This document shows positions 6,872 to 15,865 of a DNA stretch of 64,000 nt, piece after piece. Under the pieces are notes generated by a model, which worked only from the letters and a program-made list of their open reading frames with translations, made no database searches and was not told the origin of the DNA. The stretch's first letter is position 1. Each line of letters opens with the position of its first letter. The position numbers and the translations under genes were made by a program. Source of the DNA: an uncultured Bacteroidales bacterium. GTDB lineage: Bacteria; Bacteroidota; Bacteroidia; Bacteroidales; Muribaculaceae. Location: contig CACYVC010000016.1 of the NCBI GenBank assembly GCA_902777835.1, forward strand, positions 37,087 to 101,086, in the 5' to 3' direction.

Positions 6872-8293
6872 ATGAAATACTATAGGACTATTTTATTGGC
6901 AATAGTTGTCATGAGCGCATCTGTTTTGATGGCTCAGACCAACTGGGTGAGTCAGGTTGAGGATCTCATGGACAGAGGTGAGTTTAAGAAGGCAGAGAAC
7001 CTGATGAAATCGCTGCCTAAAAAAGTGAGAACTGCTGAAGAGGTGAGAATCGATTCTTTGAATACCATCATGAATCGAATCAAGAAAGACTTTAACATGA
7101 AACCTGACTCGGGTTTGAATTTGATCAAACAAAAAATGCCTGCAGTAACTACTGAGCAGATTGCCAAGTGGAAACGCGACAAGAAAATTGAATACATGAT
7201 CATTGATGGCCAGGAATGGTGGTTTCGCAAGTCGGTAAGAAACCTGTGGCTTCTCGCTGATGAACTTAAAGAGAATCATGATGCCGATAAGATGAAAACC
7301 TATAATATTCGCCGCAAATATTATCTTGAGGCGATGCAGAGTCCCGCCGATGAGAATGGCTTGCGCGACTGGCGACATGTGAATATCACATTCACCCTCG
7401 ATGTCAATGCCGATGCTGTTCCTGCTGGTGAGACACTGCGAGTGTGGATGCCGTTCCCATACGAGAACTTGCGCCAAAAGAACATAAAGCTCGAGAGCAG
7501 CAATCGCCCTGTCACCTTCAGCCAGGGCAGCAAGCACCACACGGTATATATGGAAGGTGTTGCCGAGAAGGGCAAACCAACGCATTTTGTATACACTTTC
7601 AGTTACGACGTTGCCGAGCGCCACATCTGCCAGCAAGACCTACTTGCGATGCTCGAGCCTTATAACACAGAAAGCCCAGAATATAAAGAGTTCACTGGCA
7701 ATTATCCGCCACACATTATTATAAATGACGATACACGTGCGCTTGCCCGTGAGATTGTGGAAGGCGAGACAAACCCTGTGCTTCAAGCCTCTAAGATCTT
7801 TGACTGGATTTCTATGACCTATCCTTGGGCTGGAGCTCGTGAGTATAGCACTATCAAAAATATGCCTGAATATGTGATGGCCAACGGTCATGGCGATTGC
7901 GGACAGGTAGCGTTGATGTATATCACACTGGTGCGTAGCCTTGGTATTCCTGCACGATGGGAGAGTGGCTGGATGATACATCCCGATGAAATTAACTGGC
8001 ACGATTGGGCCGAGACCTACTTTGAAGGAATAGGTTGGGTTCCAACCGACCAATCTTTCGGCCGCAGTGCAGTGGGTACTCCCATGAACAGTTACTATAC
8101 CACTGGTATTGATGTTTATCGCATGGCATCTAACGAGACCATAGGCGACAAGCTTAGCCCTGAGAAAAAATATATCCGTAGTGAGACCGTTGATTTCCAA
8201 CCTGGTGAGGTGGAATGGCGCAAGGGCAACCTGTATTACGATACCTGGAAATCGCATTTGATTGTTAACTCAAGAGAAAAAATTAAAAAATGA
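6872..8293 (+). CDS. Secreted transglutaminase-like protein
   Basis: A 473-residue protein with a signal peptide (MKYYRTILLAIVVMSASVLMAQ) and a transglutaminase-like domain in the C-terminal half. The Cys-His-Asp triad is visible as Cys343 (GHGDCGQVALMY), His377 (NWHDWAETYFEGIGW) and Asp393 (VPTDQSF). Bacterial proteins of this type are usually cysteine proteases or amidases rather than crosslinkers. The N-terminal part is helical and charged with no domain I know. The TGA overlaps the next ATG, so translation is probably coupled to the NlpC/P60 gene. A role in cell-wall peptide processing is inferred from neighbours. Confidence 0.85.
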   Translation: MKYYRTILLAIVVMSASVLMAQTNWVSQVEDLMDRGEFKKAENLMKSLPKKVRTAEEVRIDSLNTIMNRIKKDFNMKPDSGLNLIKQKMPAVTTEQIAKWKRDKKIEYMIIDGQEWWFRKSVRNLWLLADELKENHDADKMKTYNIRRKYYLEAMQSPADENGLRDWRHVNITFTLDVNADAVPAGETLRVWMPFPYENLRQKNIKLESSNRPVTFSQGSKHHTVYMEGVAEKGKPTHFVYTFSYDVAERHICQQDLLAMLEPYNTESPEYKEFTGNYPPHIIINDDTRALAREIVEGETNPVLQASKIFDWISMTYPWAGAREYSTIKNMPEYVMANGHGDCGQVALMYITLVRSLGIPARWESGWMIHPDEINWHDWAETYFEGIGWVPTDQSFGRSAVGTPMNSYYTTGIDVYRMASNETIGDKLSPEKKYIRSETVDFQPGEVEWRKGNLYYDTWKSHLIVNSREKIKK

Positions 8294-9432
8294 AAGATAT
8301 GAAGAAAATTATGACAATGTTGATGATGGCAATGCTTGTCATCACAGTCTCAGCTACCGACATCAATCAGGTATTAGGTGACTTGAAAAAGAGAATAGCA
8401 CCCGATGGAAGGGTGGCGATATGGAACATTGAAGTTGTGGAAAACGATGCGATGCCTGTCATTCAAGGCACAGTGGGCTATCCTGAGCAAAAGGAGGCTA
8501 TCACCGCCGAGTTGAACAGTTACAATATTCAACATAAGAACAACGTTACGGTACTCACCGATGCCATAATGCCAAATCATAAGTGGGCAATAGTGAAACT
8601 GTCCATTGCTTCGTTGCGCAGCAACCCCAAGCATTCAGGCGAGCTTGCTACCCAATGCGTAATGGGCACACCTTTAAGAGTGATGGAGGAAGAGGGAGAG
8701 TGGCTGCGTGTGCAGTGCTCCGACGATTATATCGCTTACATTCCCGTGAGTTCGGTGAAGTTTCTTACACAGCAAGAACTTGACGCATGGAAAAGCACAG
8801 AACGCTACATTGTTACGGTCTATGATGACCGAATGGTTTCCAAACCTAAGGGCGACGAGACTGTAGGCGACTTGGTGCTTGGCGACATTTTGCAGTTCAA
8901 GAGCAAGAAAGGTAAATGGATTGAGCTTGCCACCCCCGACGGCCGAACGGGTTGGGTTAACAAGTCGAGTGTAGAGCAGTTTGACAAATGGGCGCAGCAG
9001 AATATCGACTTGAAAAAGATAGAGAAGACTGCCCGTCGCATGATGGGTTCAGGCTATCTGTGGGGTGGTACCACCACAAAGGTCACCGACTGCTCAGGAC
9101 TGGTTAAAGTGGCTTATTTCTCCAATGGTATCATTTTGCAACGTGACGCATCCCAACAAGCGATTACCGGACAGAAAATTGTCGATTGGCACGATGCTCA
9201 GCTGTGTGACTTGCTTTTCTTTGGCAACAGTGAAACTGGCCGCGTTACTCATGTGGGAATCTACTTGGGCGACGGCAAATTTATTCACTGCTCTGGCCAG
9301 GTGAAGATCAATGATCTCAATCCCGATGCCCCCGACTATCTCTATAGTCCCCTCTCCATTAGCCGCATCAACGGCATGGTGGGAACCAAAGGCATAAAAT
9401 ATGTGCGTGACCACGAGTGGTACTTTAAATAA
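8290..9432 (+). CDS. NlpC/P60 cell-wall endopeptidase with SH3 domains (YkfC-like)
   Basis: A 380-residue secreted protein (signal MKKIMTMLMMAMLVITVSA). Two bacterial SH3-like stretches cover about residues 95-225. The C-terminal NlpC/P60 domain carries Cys268 (TDCSGLV), His321 (VTHVGIYLG) and His333 (FIHCSG). This architecture is that of YkfC, which cuts gamma-D-Glu-meso-diaminopimelate in freed stem peptides. The next gene encodes an Ala-Glu epimerase, the same pairing as Bacillus ykfB/ykfC. ATG 8290 overlaps the upstream stop; ATG 8299 is an alternative start. Confidence 0.9.
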   Translation: MKDMKKIMTMLMMAMLVITVSATDINQVLGDLKKRIAPDGRVAIWNIEVVENDAMPVIQGTVGYPEQKEAITAELNSYNIQHKNNVTVLTDAIMPNHKWAIVKLSIASLRSNPKHSGELATQCVMGTPLRVMEEEGEWLRVQCSDDYIAYIPVSSVKFLTQQELDAWKSTERYIVTVYDDRMVSKPKGDETVGDLVLGDILQFKSKKGKWIELATPDGRTGWVNKSSVEQFDKWAQQNIDLKKIEKTARRMMGSGYLWGGTTTKVTDCSGLVKVAYFSNGIILQRDASQQAITGQKIVDWHDAQLCDLLFFGNSETGRVTHVGIYLGDGKFIHCSGQVKINDLNPDAPDYLYSPLSISRINGMVGTKGIKYVRDHEWYFK

Positions 9433-9511
9433 GTGGTAAGTGTTAAGTTTGCTTGTCAACTCGTAAATTTATTACTTGTTAGCTAAATAATTAACAAATA
9501 AATATAATAAC

Positions 9512-10642
9512 ATGAATCGAAGAAATTTTATTGTGGGCACTGGTTTGGGGTTAATTGCCGCCTCTGCTCCCATTTCAATCTCTGCAAAGGGTAAAGCCAC
9601 TAAAAAGGTGGCAAAAACAGGTAGGCTAAACCTCTCGTTTGAGCCATACGAGTTAAAATTACGCCATGCGTTCAACTTGGCGCGTTATAGCCGCACTACC
9701 ACACCCGATGTGCAGGTGAAGCTTGAGTATGACGGCATCGTGGGCTATGGCGAGGCATCAATGCCACCATATCTTGGCGAGAGCGTGGAGAGCGTGACCA
9801 AGTTCTTGAGCAGCCTTGACCTAAGTCAGTTTAACGACCCATTTAAAATTGAAGATATATTGACATACGTTGATAGTGTGGCACCCAACAACAGAGCTGC
9901 TAAGGCAAGTGTCGATATTGCCCTTCACGACCTGCTGGGCAAGATTATGGGTCAGCCATGGTACAAGATTTGGGGTTATAATCCCGACAAGACTCCTGTG
10001 ACAAGCTTTACCATTGGCATCGATACCGAAGAAGTGGTTCGCCAAAAGGTGAAAGAAGCTGCTCCTTATAAACTCCTCAAGGTGAAGATGGGCCTCGACA
10101 ATGACCAGGAAACCGTTGAGGTCATCAAGAGCATGACCGATGTTCCCATTTGCGTGGACTGCAATCAGGGATGGACAAATAAGGAGCATGCACTTGAGAT
10201 GTGCTACTGGCTCAAAGAGCGCGGCTGCATCTTTGTGGAGCAGCCCTTTGACAAAACTATGATTGACGAGACTGCCTGGTTACGTGAGCGTTCGCCACTG
10301 CCAATCATCGCCGATGAGGCGTTTCAGCGCCTTCCCGACATCGTGAAGTTTAAGGGCGTGTATGACGGCATCAACATCAAGCTGATGAAGAGCACCGGTC
10401 TCTATGAGGCTCACAAGATGGTGACTCTGGCCCGTGCCCTCGACATGAAAGTGATGATTGGCTGTATGACCGAGACCTCATGTGCCGTGACCGCTGCCGC
10501 TAACCTCTCGCCAGTGGTTGACTATGCCGACCTTGATGGAAACCTGCTTATCGCCAACGACCGCTTCGAGGGCATGACAGTGGAGAATGGCAAAATTACC
10601 CTTCACGACATCCCAGGCATTGGTGTGAAATTGATAAAGTAA
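9512..10642 (+). CDS. L-Ala-D/L-Glu (dipeptide) epimerase, exported
   Basis: Enolase-superfamily enzyme of 376 residues. Catalytic Lys190 and Lys192 (KVKMG), metal ligands Asp216 (VDCNQGW), Glu243 (EQPF) and Asp268 (ADEAF), and Lys290 (INIKLMKS) are all in place. The muconate/dipeptide epimerase subgroup converts L-Ala-D-Glu, a murein breakdown product, to L-Ala-L-Glu. An N-terminal MNRRNFIVGTGLGLIAASAP looks like a signal peptide with an RR pair, perhaps Tat-dependent. It follows the NlpC/P60 gene by 79 bases, consistent with a muropeptide recycling operon. Confidence 0.88.
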   Translation: MNRRNFIVGTGLGLIAASAPISISAKGKATKKVAKTGRLNLSFEPYELKLRHAFNLARYSRTTTPDVQVKLEYDGIVGYGEASMPPYLGESVESVTKFLSSLDLSQFNDPFKIEDILTYVDSVAPNNRAAKASVDIALHDLLGKIMGQPWYKIWGYNPDKTPVTSFTIGIDTEEVVRQKVKEAAPYKLLKVKMGLDNDQETVEVIKSMTDVPICVDCNQGWTNKEHALEMCYWLKERGCIFVEQPFDKTMIDETAWLRERSPLPIIADEAFQRLPDIVKFKGVYDGINIKLMKSTGLYEAHKMVTLARALDMKVMIGCMTETSCAVTAAANLSPVVDYADLDGNLLIANDRFEGMTVENGKITLHDIPGIGVKLIK

Positions 10643-10660
10643 ACAACCACAAGTTTATAA

Positions 10661-11452
10661 ATGAAGAAAGCTTATATTGCTATTTGTGCCATCCTCCTTG
10701 TGGGATTAGGGGTGTTTTATGCCTTTTCTAATTCAGATTTTAATCTGAAGCTGGGGGAGACTGAGATCAAGAAAGGCACTTTTAATGAGTCTCTTTTTGC
10801 TGCTGCACCTCAGCGCAGAACCAAGCAAAGAGATGTGCCGTTGCCACCTCGCAAAAAACAGGACAAAGCTGAGATGGATACCACCAAGAAAACCATCTTG
10901 TTTATTGGCGATTCGATGGTGGAATGCCTCTTCCCACGTATGTCGGCCTACGCAAAGAAGAATGGGCACAAGCTTTATTGTGTGGTTTGGTATAGTTCTA
11001 CCACTGAGGTTTATGGCACACGCACCACATTGAAGGACTATATCAACAAATACAAGCCTGATTACATCTTGATCACCCTTGGTGGCAATGAACTGTTTAT
11101 CCGTGATATACGGCAGAAAAGGCAGAAGTTTGTAGATGAGCTTATTCGTCAGATGGGTAATATACCATTCGTCTGGATTGGTCCTCCAAACTGGAAAGAT
11201 GATACCGGCATTAACGACATGATTAACGAAAGTGTGCCACCGGGCTGCTTCTATCTTTCTTACACACCTGACCAGCACTACAACCGTAAAAAAGATGGTG
11301 CTCACCCAAAAGCTGATTCATCAATTTTGTGGATGGATCGCATCTGCAAGTGGATTATGACCAAGTCGGCTCACCCCATCCGTCTTGAAGCACCGCCTGC
11401 AGGTGAGACTGCCCGTCCCACCAAGCTAGAATTGCTGCAACCGCTGAGATAG
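10661..11452 (+). CDS. SGNH/GDSL hydrolase-like protein, membrane-anchored
   Basis: A 263-residue protein with an N-terminal signal anchor (MKKAYIAICAILLVGLGVFYAF) and an SGNH domain. The catalytic Ser85 is in FIGDSMVE, an Asn is in TLGGNELF, and Asp212/His215 are in DGAHP. It is followed by an MBOAT acyltransferase gene. In peptidoglycan O-acetylation (PatA/PatB) and alginate O-acetylation (AlgI/AlgJ/AlgX), an SGNH protein completes the acyl transfer outside the membrane while an MBOAT protein passes the acyl group across. That role is likely here; the acceptor glycan is unknown. Confidence 0.8.
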   Translation: MKKAYIAICAILLVGLGVFYAFSNSDFNLKLGETEIKKGTFNESLFAAAPQRRTKQRDVPLPPRKKQDKAEMDTTKKTILFIGDSMVECLFPRMSAYAKKNGHKLYCVVWYSSTTEVYGTRTTLKDYINKYKPDYILITLGGNELFIRDIRQKRQKFVDELIRQMGNIPFVWIGPPNWKDDTGINDMINESVPPGCFYLSYTPDQHYNRKKDGAHPKADSSILWMDRICKWIMTKSAHPIRLEAPPAGETARPTKLELLQPLR

Positions 11453-11470
11453 TTTTTAGTTAATAGTTAA

Positions 11471-11490
11471 TAGTTCACAGTTGTCAACGA
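11471..11490 (+). repeat. Partial dispersed repeat upstream of the MBOAT gene
   Basis: AGTTCACAGTTGTCAACGA, nearly identical to 40096-40114 (one base differs), ends 5 bases before the MBOAT ATG. The GATAAACGA units are absent. Confidence 0.6.
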
Positions 11491-11494
11491 AACC

Positions 11495-12988
11495 ATGTCC
11501 GCAATCTCAGTAGATATATCAACATTGCTTCAAAACATTTGGCACATGTTAAGTTACGACCCAGATAATCCGCTGCTTTTCAATAGCGGACTGTTTTGGG
11601 TACTCTTTCTATTCTTTTTGCCGATTTATGGCTTGCTGAAGTCGCGCAGGACGCAAATGATGATTTTTGTCGTTGCGTTCAGTCTCTATTTTTTCTATAA
11701 GTCGAGCGGGCTGTTTTTTTTGTTGCTCGTTGCTACTTCCTTGATTGATTGGTTCTTGGCTCGGCAGATTGCGCAAGAGTCAACCGTCAAAATGAAGCGA
11801 TTTTGGCTCATTGTGAGCATCGTAATCTCGGTAGGTGTTTTGTGCTTCTTTAAGTACAGCAATGCGGCCATCGCTACTATTAACGAATTGTTGCACAATA
11901 ATTTCCAACCTCTTGACTTGGTGTTGCCGCTAGGTATATCTTTTTACACATTCAAGACCATCAGCTATGTTGTCGATGTCTATAAAGAGAAGATTAAACC
12001 TACTGAGAACTGGCTTGACTATCTTTTCTACTTGTCGTTCTTCCCAGCATTAGCTATGGGCCCCATCGTCAGGGCATCACATTTCCTGCCTCAGCTCAAG
12101 GAGAATAAAAAGCCCACCAAGACCATGGTGTATAGTGGTTTCTGGTTAGCGCTTGTTGGAGTAATAAAAAAGGCTGTCTTTGCCGACTATTTTGGTCAAT
12201 ATACCATGATTGCATTTGGCAATGCCAGTGGATACAGCGGCTTTGAATTGGCAATGGCAGTGCTCGGGTTTGGGTTGCAGATTTATTGCGACTTCTCGGG
12301 ATATAGCGACATGGCGATAGGTATGGGGCGCATGATGGGCTTTGATTTGGGCATCAACTTCGATTTCCCTTACCGCTCGCAAAACGTGACAGAGTTCTGG
12401 CGGCGTTGGCACATCTCCCTCTCGAGTTGGCTTAGGGACTATATTTACATTCCTCTTGGTGGCAACCGCAAGGGCAAACCGCGCCAGCATTTCAACCTCA
12501 TGGTGACAATGCTCATTGGCGGCTTGTGGCATGGCGAGACGTTGAACTTCCTGGCGTGGGGCGGTGTACATGGCGTGGCACTATGCCTGCACAAACTCAC
12601 CAAGAAGCCTCTCGACCGATTGCTCCCAAGTGAGAACGTGGTGGTGAAATTCTGCTGCTGGCTCATCACTTTTGTGTTTGCTTGTTACACGATGATGATG
12701 CTGGGCGTTGATTCTTTCGAGACCGTGTGGATAGTGGTGAAGAAATCATTCACCGAATTCGATCTTGCTTATCTAGTACCATTCTTCACTGCAAGGAAGA
12801 TGTGGTGCTACCTTATTATTATAATATTTGCGCTGCACTTTGTGCCAAAGAAAATCTACGAACAAATGAGCAACCTCTTTGTCAGGTCACACTGGGTAAT
12901 AAAACTGCTGATTTTTATCATTGTGGTTCAGCTGGTAATTCAGTTTTCAAGCGAAGAAGTTCAGCCGTTTATCTACAACCAGTTCTAA
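11495..12988 (+). CDS. MBOAT family O-acyltransferase (AlgI/PatA-like)
   Basis: A 497-residue polytopic membrane protein with about ten hydrophobic segments. MBOAT signatures are FWRRWHISLSSWLRDYIYIPLGG and LIGGLWHGETLNFLAWGGVHG, the latter with the catalytic His346. The family moves acyl groups, usually acetyl, from cytoplasmic acyl-CoA to a periplasmic acceptor with an SGNH partner, here the gene 42 bases upstream. The presence of cell-wall peptide enzymes in the same run suggests peptidoglycan or another surface glycan as acceptor. The start codon lies directly behind one copy of a dispersed repeat. Confidence 0.9.
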   Translation: MSAISVDISTLLQNIWHMLSYDPDNPLLFNSGLFWVLFLFFLPIYGLLKSRRTQMMIFVVAFSLYFFYKSSGLFFLLLVATSLIDWFLARQIAQESTVKMKRFWLIVSIVISVGVLCFFKYSNAAIATINELLHNNFQPLDLVLPLGISFYTFKTISYVVDVYKEKIKPTENWLDYLFYLSFFPALAMGPIVRASHFLPQLKENKKPTKTMVYSGFWLALVGVIKKAVFADYFGQYTMIAFGNASGYSGFELAMAVLGFGLQIYCDFSGYSDMAIGMGRMMGFDLGINFDFPYRSQNVTEFWRRWHISLSSWLRDYIYIPLGGNRKGKPRQHFNLMVTMLIGGLWHGETLNFLAWGGVHGVALCLHKLTKKPLDRLLPSENVVVKFCCWLITFVFACYTMMMLGVDSFETVWIVVKKSFTEFDLAYLVPFFTARKMWCYLIIIIFALHFVPKKIYEQMSNLFVRSHWVIKLLIFIIVVQLVIQFSSEEVQPFIYNQF

Positions 12989-13002
12989 ACAGATTTAAGA
13001 AA

Positions 13003-13044
13003 ATTAAGGACAATTGATGACCCGTCAATTGTCCTTAATCTTTT
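13003..13044. terminator. Strong terminator between the MBOAT gene and feoAB
   Basis: A perfect 15-bp stem (13003-13017 / 13025-13039) around a 7-base loop, followed by CTTTT on the plus strand. The genes converge here, so it may serve both strands. Confidence 0.85.
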
Positions 13045-13063
13045 AACAGCGTTGAACCCTCTT

Positions 13064-15586
13064 CTATAATAAAAGTGACCCAATTTGGAAGACTAACGCT
13101 GAAACAATCCAGGCTACTGCTGTAGTGTAGATGGCGGCGAAGAGCGCCCATCGCCAGCTGCCAGTCTCACCCTTGATTGCAGCTATGGTTGCCAAGCAAG
13201 GGAAGTAGAGCAGCACAAACAGCAGGAAGCTGAACGCCGCGAGTGGTGTGATGCCATCGGCAGTCATCTTTGCGTTAAGAGTGTTGTACTTCACGGTGTC
13301 GTCGCTCACGGTGTCGTCCTCGCTGAAGCTGTCGTCATTGCTATAAATTACACCGAGTGTAGATGCTACAATCTCTTTAGCGCCCACACCTGCCACGAGC
13401 CCAACGTCAAGCTTCCAGTCAAATCCGTTGGGAATAAATGCAGGTTCGATTGTCTTTCCAATCTTTCCTAAGTAGCTGTTTTCCTGTTGCTCTTGAGCGT
13501 TAGAAAAAGCGTCATGGTTGGGGTAGTAGCCTAAGAACCACACGATAATCGATGCTACAAGAATAATTCCTCCCATTTTCTTGAGATACTGCTTTCCTTT
13601 AGACCATGTGTGTCGCCAGATGGCTTTTGCGGTAGGGAAACGGTAGGGTGGCAGTTCCATGACAAATGGGGTATCGTCGTTCTTGATAAGGAATCGCTTG
13701 AGCACACGACTCATAATGATTGCCACAATGATGCCTATTGCATAGAGCGAGAGCATTATCACACTCTGATAACTGGCGAAAAACGCGCCTATTATCATGA
13801 TGTAGATAGGCAGACGTGCCGAGCAACTCATAAACGGCAGCACAAGCATGGTGATGAGACGGCTGTTACGGCTCTCGATGGTGCGCGTTGCCATTATTGC
13901 CGGCACATTGCAGCCGAAGCCCATTATCATTGGGATGAACGACTTGCCGTGCAGCCCCATGCCGTGCATGAGTTTGTCCATGATAAACGCTGCTCGCGCC
14001 ATGTAGCCCGAGTCCTCCATTATTGAGATGAAGAAATAGAGGATAAGGATTTGCGGCAGGAACACAATCACTGAGCCCACACCGCCAATGATACCGTCGG
14101 CAATCAGGTCTTTGAGCGGTCCGTCGGTCATATTGTTGTTGACCAAATCTTTTAGCCAATTTACTCCCATATCAATCCAGTCCATAGGATATTGCCCCAG
14201 TGTGAAAGTCACCCAAAACATAAGCCACAGGAAGGCAAAAAACAATGGGAAACCAAGCCAGCGATTAGTCACAATCTTATCAAGGACTTTGGTGATTTGG
14301 TGTGCGTCAGGATTATTGCCCTCGACAAAACTCTCTTTCAAAGCACCGTTGATGAAGCCATATTTTGCGTTCATTATAGCGGTCTCGCTGTCCTCGTTAG
14401 TGCTCAGTTTTATGATTCTTGTCTGCTCATCGCGCACGTCGAGAACCTCTTTGCCGTTAGGTAGGACAAGTGCCGTTTTATTCGCCTCGCTATCGTTCTC
14501 AAGCAACTTGATAGCAAGATAACGCAATGAGTAGCGGTGGCGGATGTGCGAATTCTTCTCGAGTTCGGCACGAACTTTAGTAATAGCATCCTCAATATCG
14601 GCACCATGGTTGATGTGGATGTGTCGGAATACATTATTCTTTACCTTATTACCAGCGGCGAAGTCCTCCTCATGCTCGATGTCCTTGCTATACTCACGGT
14701 GCCAGTTCTGAATTTCGGCTGCAATCTCGGGGTTGATGTTTCCGTCCTCGTCGATATAATCTACGCCCTCATATAGGTTGATGATAATATGGAACAGCAA
14801 ATCTACTCCCTTGCCGGTCTTGAACACGGTCGGAATCATGGGCACGCCAAAGAGCTGCCCTAACTTTGAGGTGTCAAGTTTGTCGCCTTTACGCTCAAGG
14901 TCGTCATACATGTTGAGAGCGCACACCATGCGCAGGTTCATGTCGATGAGCTGAGTAGTAAGATATAGGTTACGCTCTAGGTTACTTGAGTCTATTACAT
15001 TAATGACTACATCAGGAGTCTTCTCGATAATCTGCTTGCGTACATATAGCTCCTCTGGACTATAGGCAGTGAGAGAGTAGGTGCCAGGTAAGTCAACAAG
15101 ATTAAAAGTATATCCCTCAAAGTGGCACACTCCTTCTTTAGCATCAACAGTGACACCGCTGTAATTTCCCACATGCTCGGTTGCTCCGCTAGCGAAGTTG
15201 AAGAGCGAAGTCTTGCCACAGTTGGGGTTTCCCACAAGCGCTACGTTGATGGTGCGGCGTTTCTTTGTTGCAAGGTCTTTGAGGCTAGAATGCAGAGATT
15301 CTTCCTGAACCACTTCGCTACCATTATTCTTAATCTCTTGCGAGATGGTGGTAGCAGCTTCTTCCTCACTCACAACCTCAATCATTGCAGCCTCATCGTG
15401 CCTGAGAGAGAGCTCGTAGCCCATTATTTTATATTTCACAGGGTCTTGCAGTGGCGCGTTAAGAATTACCTCAACGGTCTTTCCCTTGATGAAGCCCATC
15501 TCGATGATGCGCTTGCGGAAACCGCCATGGCCCATGACCTTAACCACAACGCCTTTTTCGCCTGTTTTGAGTTCTGAAAGTAGCAT
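13064..15586 (-). CDS. feoB: Fused FeoA-FeoB ferrous iron transporter
   Basis: An 840-residue Fe(II) uptake GTPase. Residues 1-75 form a FeoA SH3-like domain (MLLSELKTGEKGVVVKV). The FeoB G domain follows, with G1 GNPNCGKTS (119-127), G3 DLPGTYSL and G4 NMYDD. Then come the membrane Gate regions with GFGCNVPAIMATRT and GVGAKEIVAS. FeoA and FeoB are separate genes in many bacteria and fused in many Bacteroidota. ATG 15586 is chosen over 15604, since the latter lies in the -7 element; the leader is then only about 10 bases. No Fur box could be assigned with confidence. Confidence 0.95.
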   Translation of the reverse strand: MLLSELKTGEKGVVVKVMGHGGFRKRIIEMGFIKGKTVEVILNAPLQDPVKYKIMGYELSLRHDEAAMIEVVSEEEAATTISQEIKNNGSEVVQEESLHSSLKDLATKKRRTINVALVGNPNCGKTSLFNFASGATEHVGNYSGVTVDAKEGVCHFEGYTFNLVDLPGTYSLTAYSPEELYVRKQIIEKTPDVVINVIDSSNLERNLYLTTQLIDMNLRMVCALNMYDDLERKGDKLDTSKLGQLFGVPMIPTVFKTGKGVDLLFHIIINLYEGVDYIDEDGNINPEIAAEIQNWHREYSKDIEHEEDFAAGNKVKNNVFRHIHINHGADIEDAITKVRAELEKNSHIRHRYSLRYLAIKLLENDSEANKTALVLPNGKEVLDVRDEQTRIIKLSTNEDSETAIMNAKYGFINGALKESFVEGNNPDAHQITKVLDKIVTNRWLGFPLFFAFLWLMFWVTFTLGQYPMDWIDMGVNWLKDLVNNNMTDGPLKDLIADGIIGGVGSVIVFLPQILILYFFISIMEDSGYMARAAFIMDKLMHGMGLHGKSFIPMIMGFGCNVPAIMATRTIESRNSRLITMLVLPFMSCSARLPIYIMIIGAFFASYQSVIMLSLYAIGIIVAIIMSRVLKRFLIKNDDTPFVMELPPYRFPTAKAIWRHTWSKGKQYLKKMGGIILVASIIVWFLGYYPNHDAFSNAQEQQENSYLGKIGKTIEPAFIPNGFDWKLDVGLVAGVGAKEIVASTLGVIYSNDDSFSEDDTVSDDTVKYNTLNAKMTADGITPLAAFSFLLFVLLYFPCLATIAAIKGETGSWRWALFAAIYTTAVAWIVSALVFQIGSLLL

Positions 15587-15601
15587 AAAACAATTTTTTT
15601 G

Positions 15602-15632
15602 CAAAATTACTGCTTTTAGTAATTGTGAGCAA
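15602..15632 (-). promoter_or_regulatory. Promoter of feoAB
   Basis: TAATTTTG (15602-15609) with TTG at 15630-15632 and a 20-base spacer on the minus strand. It is a near-perfect housekeeping promoter lying almost on the start codon. Confidence 0.7.
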
Positions 15633-15639
15633 TAGCAAC

Positions 15640-15822
15640 ATCTAAGTATTTATATATAAAAAGTAATATATAATAGTGATGTGAGTGAATGTCTAAAGAT
15701 TAAAGAAATAATTTAATTTTGGTACTATAGTCTATTATAAATCAGACTAATATCACGTCAATTAATCTGTTGGCTGAAAATAATAGAGGAAATGTTTTTA
15801 AGTTGTTTTATATAAAAACATC
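15640..15822. other. AT-rich intergenic region between feoAB and ruvA
   Basis: A divergent spacer without open frames. It holds a small hairpin TAGTCT (15728-15733) / AGACTA (15744-15749). A candidate ruvA promoter lies at its right end. Nothing else is recognised. Confidence 0.5.
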
Positions 15823-15830
15823 TACTTTTG
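15803..15830 (+). promoter_or_regulatory. Candidate promoter of ruvA-sprA
   Basis: TACTTTTG (15823-15830) matches the -7 box. TTG at 15803-15805 gives a 17-base spacer, a little short. The ruvA ATG is 36 bases downstream. Confidence 0.5.
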
Positions 15831-15865
15831 ACGTTTATAATTTATTAATAGAAATTTTTTGAGAT

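Noticed and set aside
15640-15800. Intergenic region before ruvA examined for a Fur box or riboswitch controlling feoAB
   Set aside because: No 19-base Fur-like palindrome or recognised riboswitch core could be found by eye.
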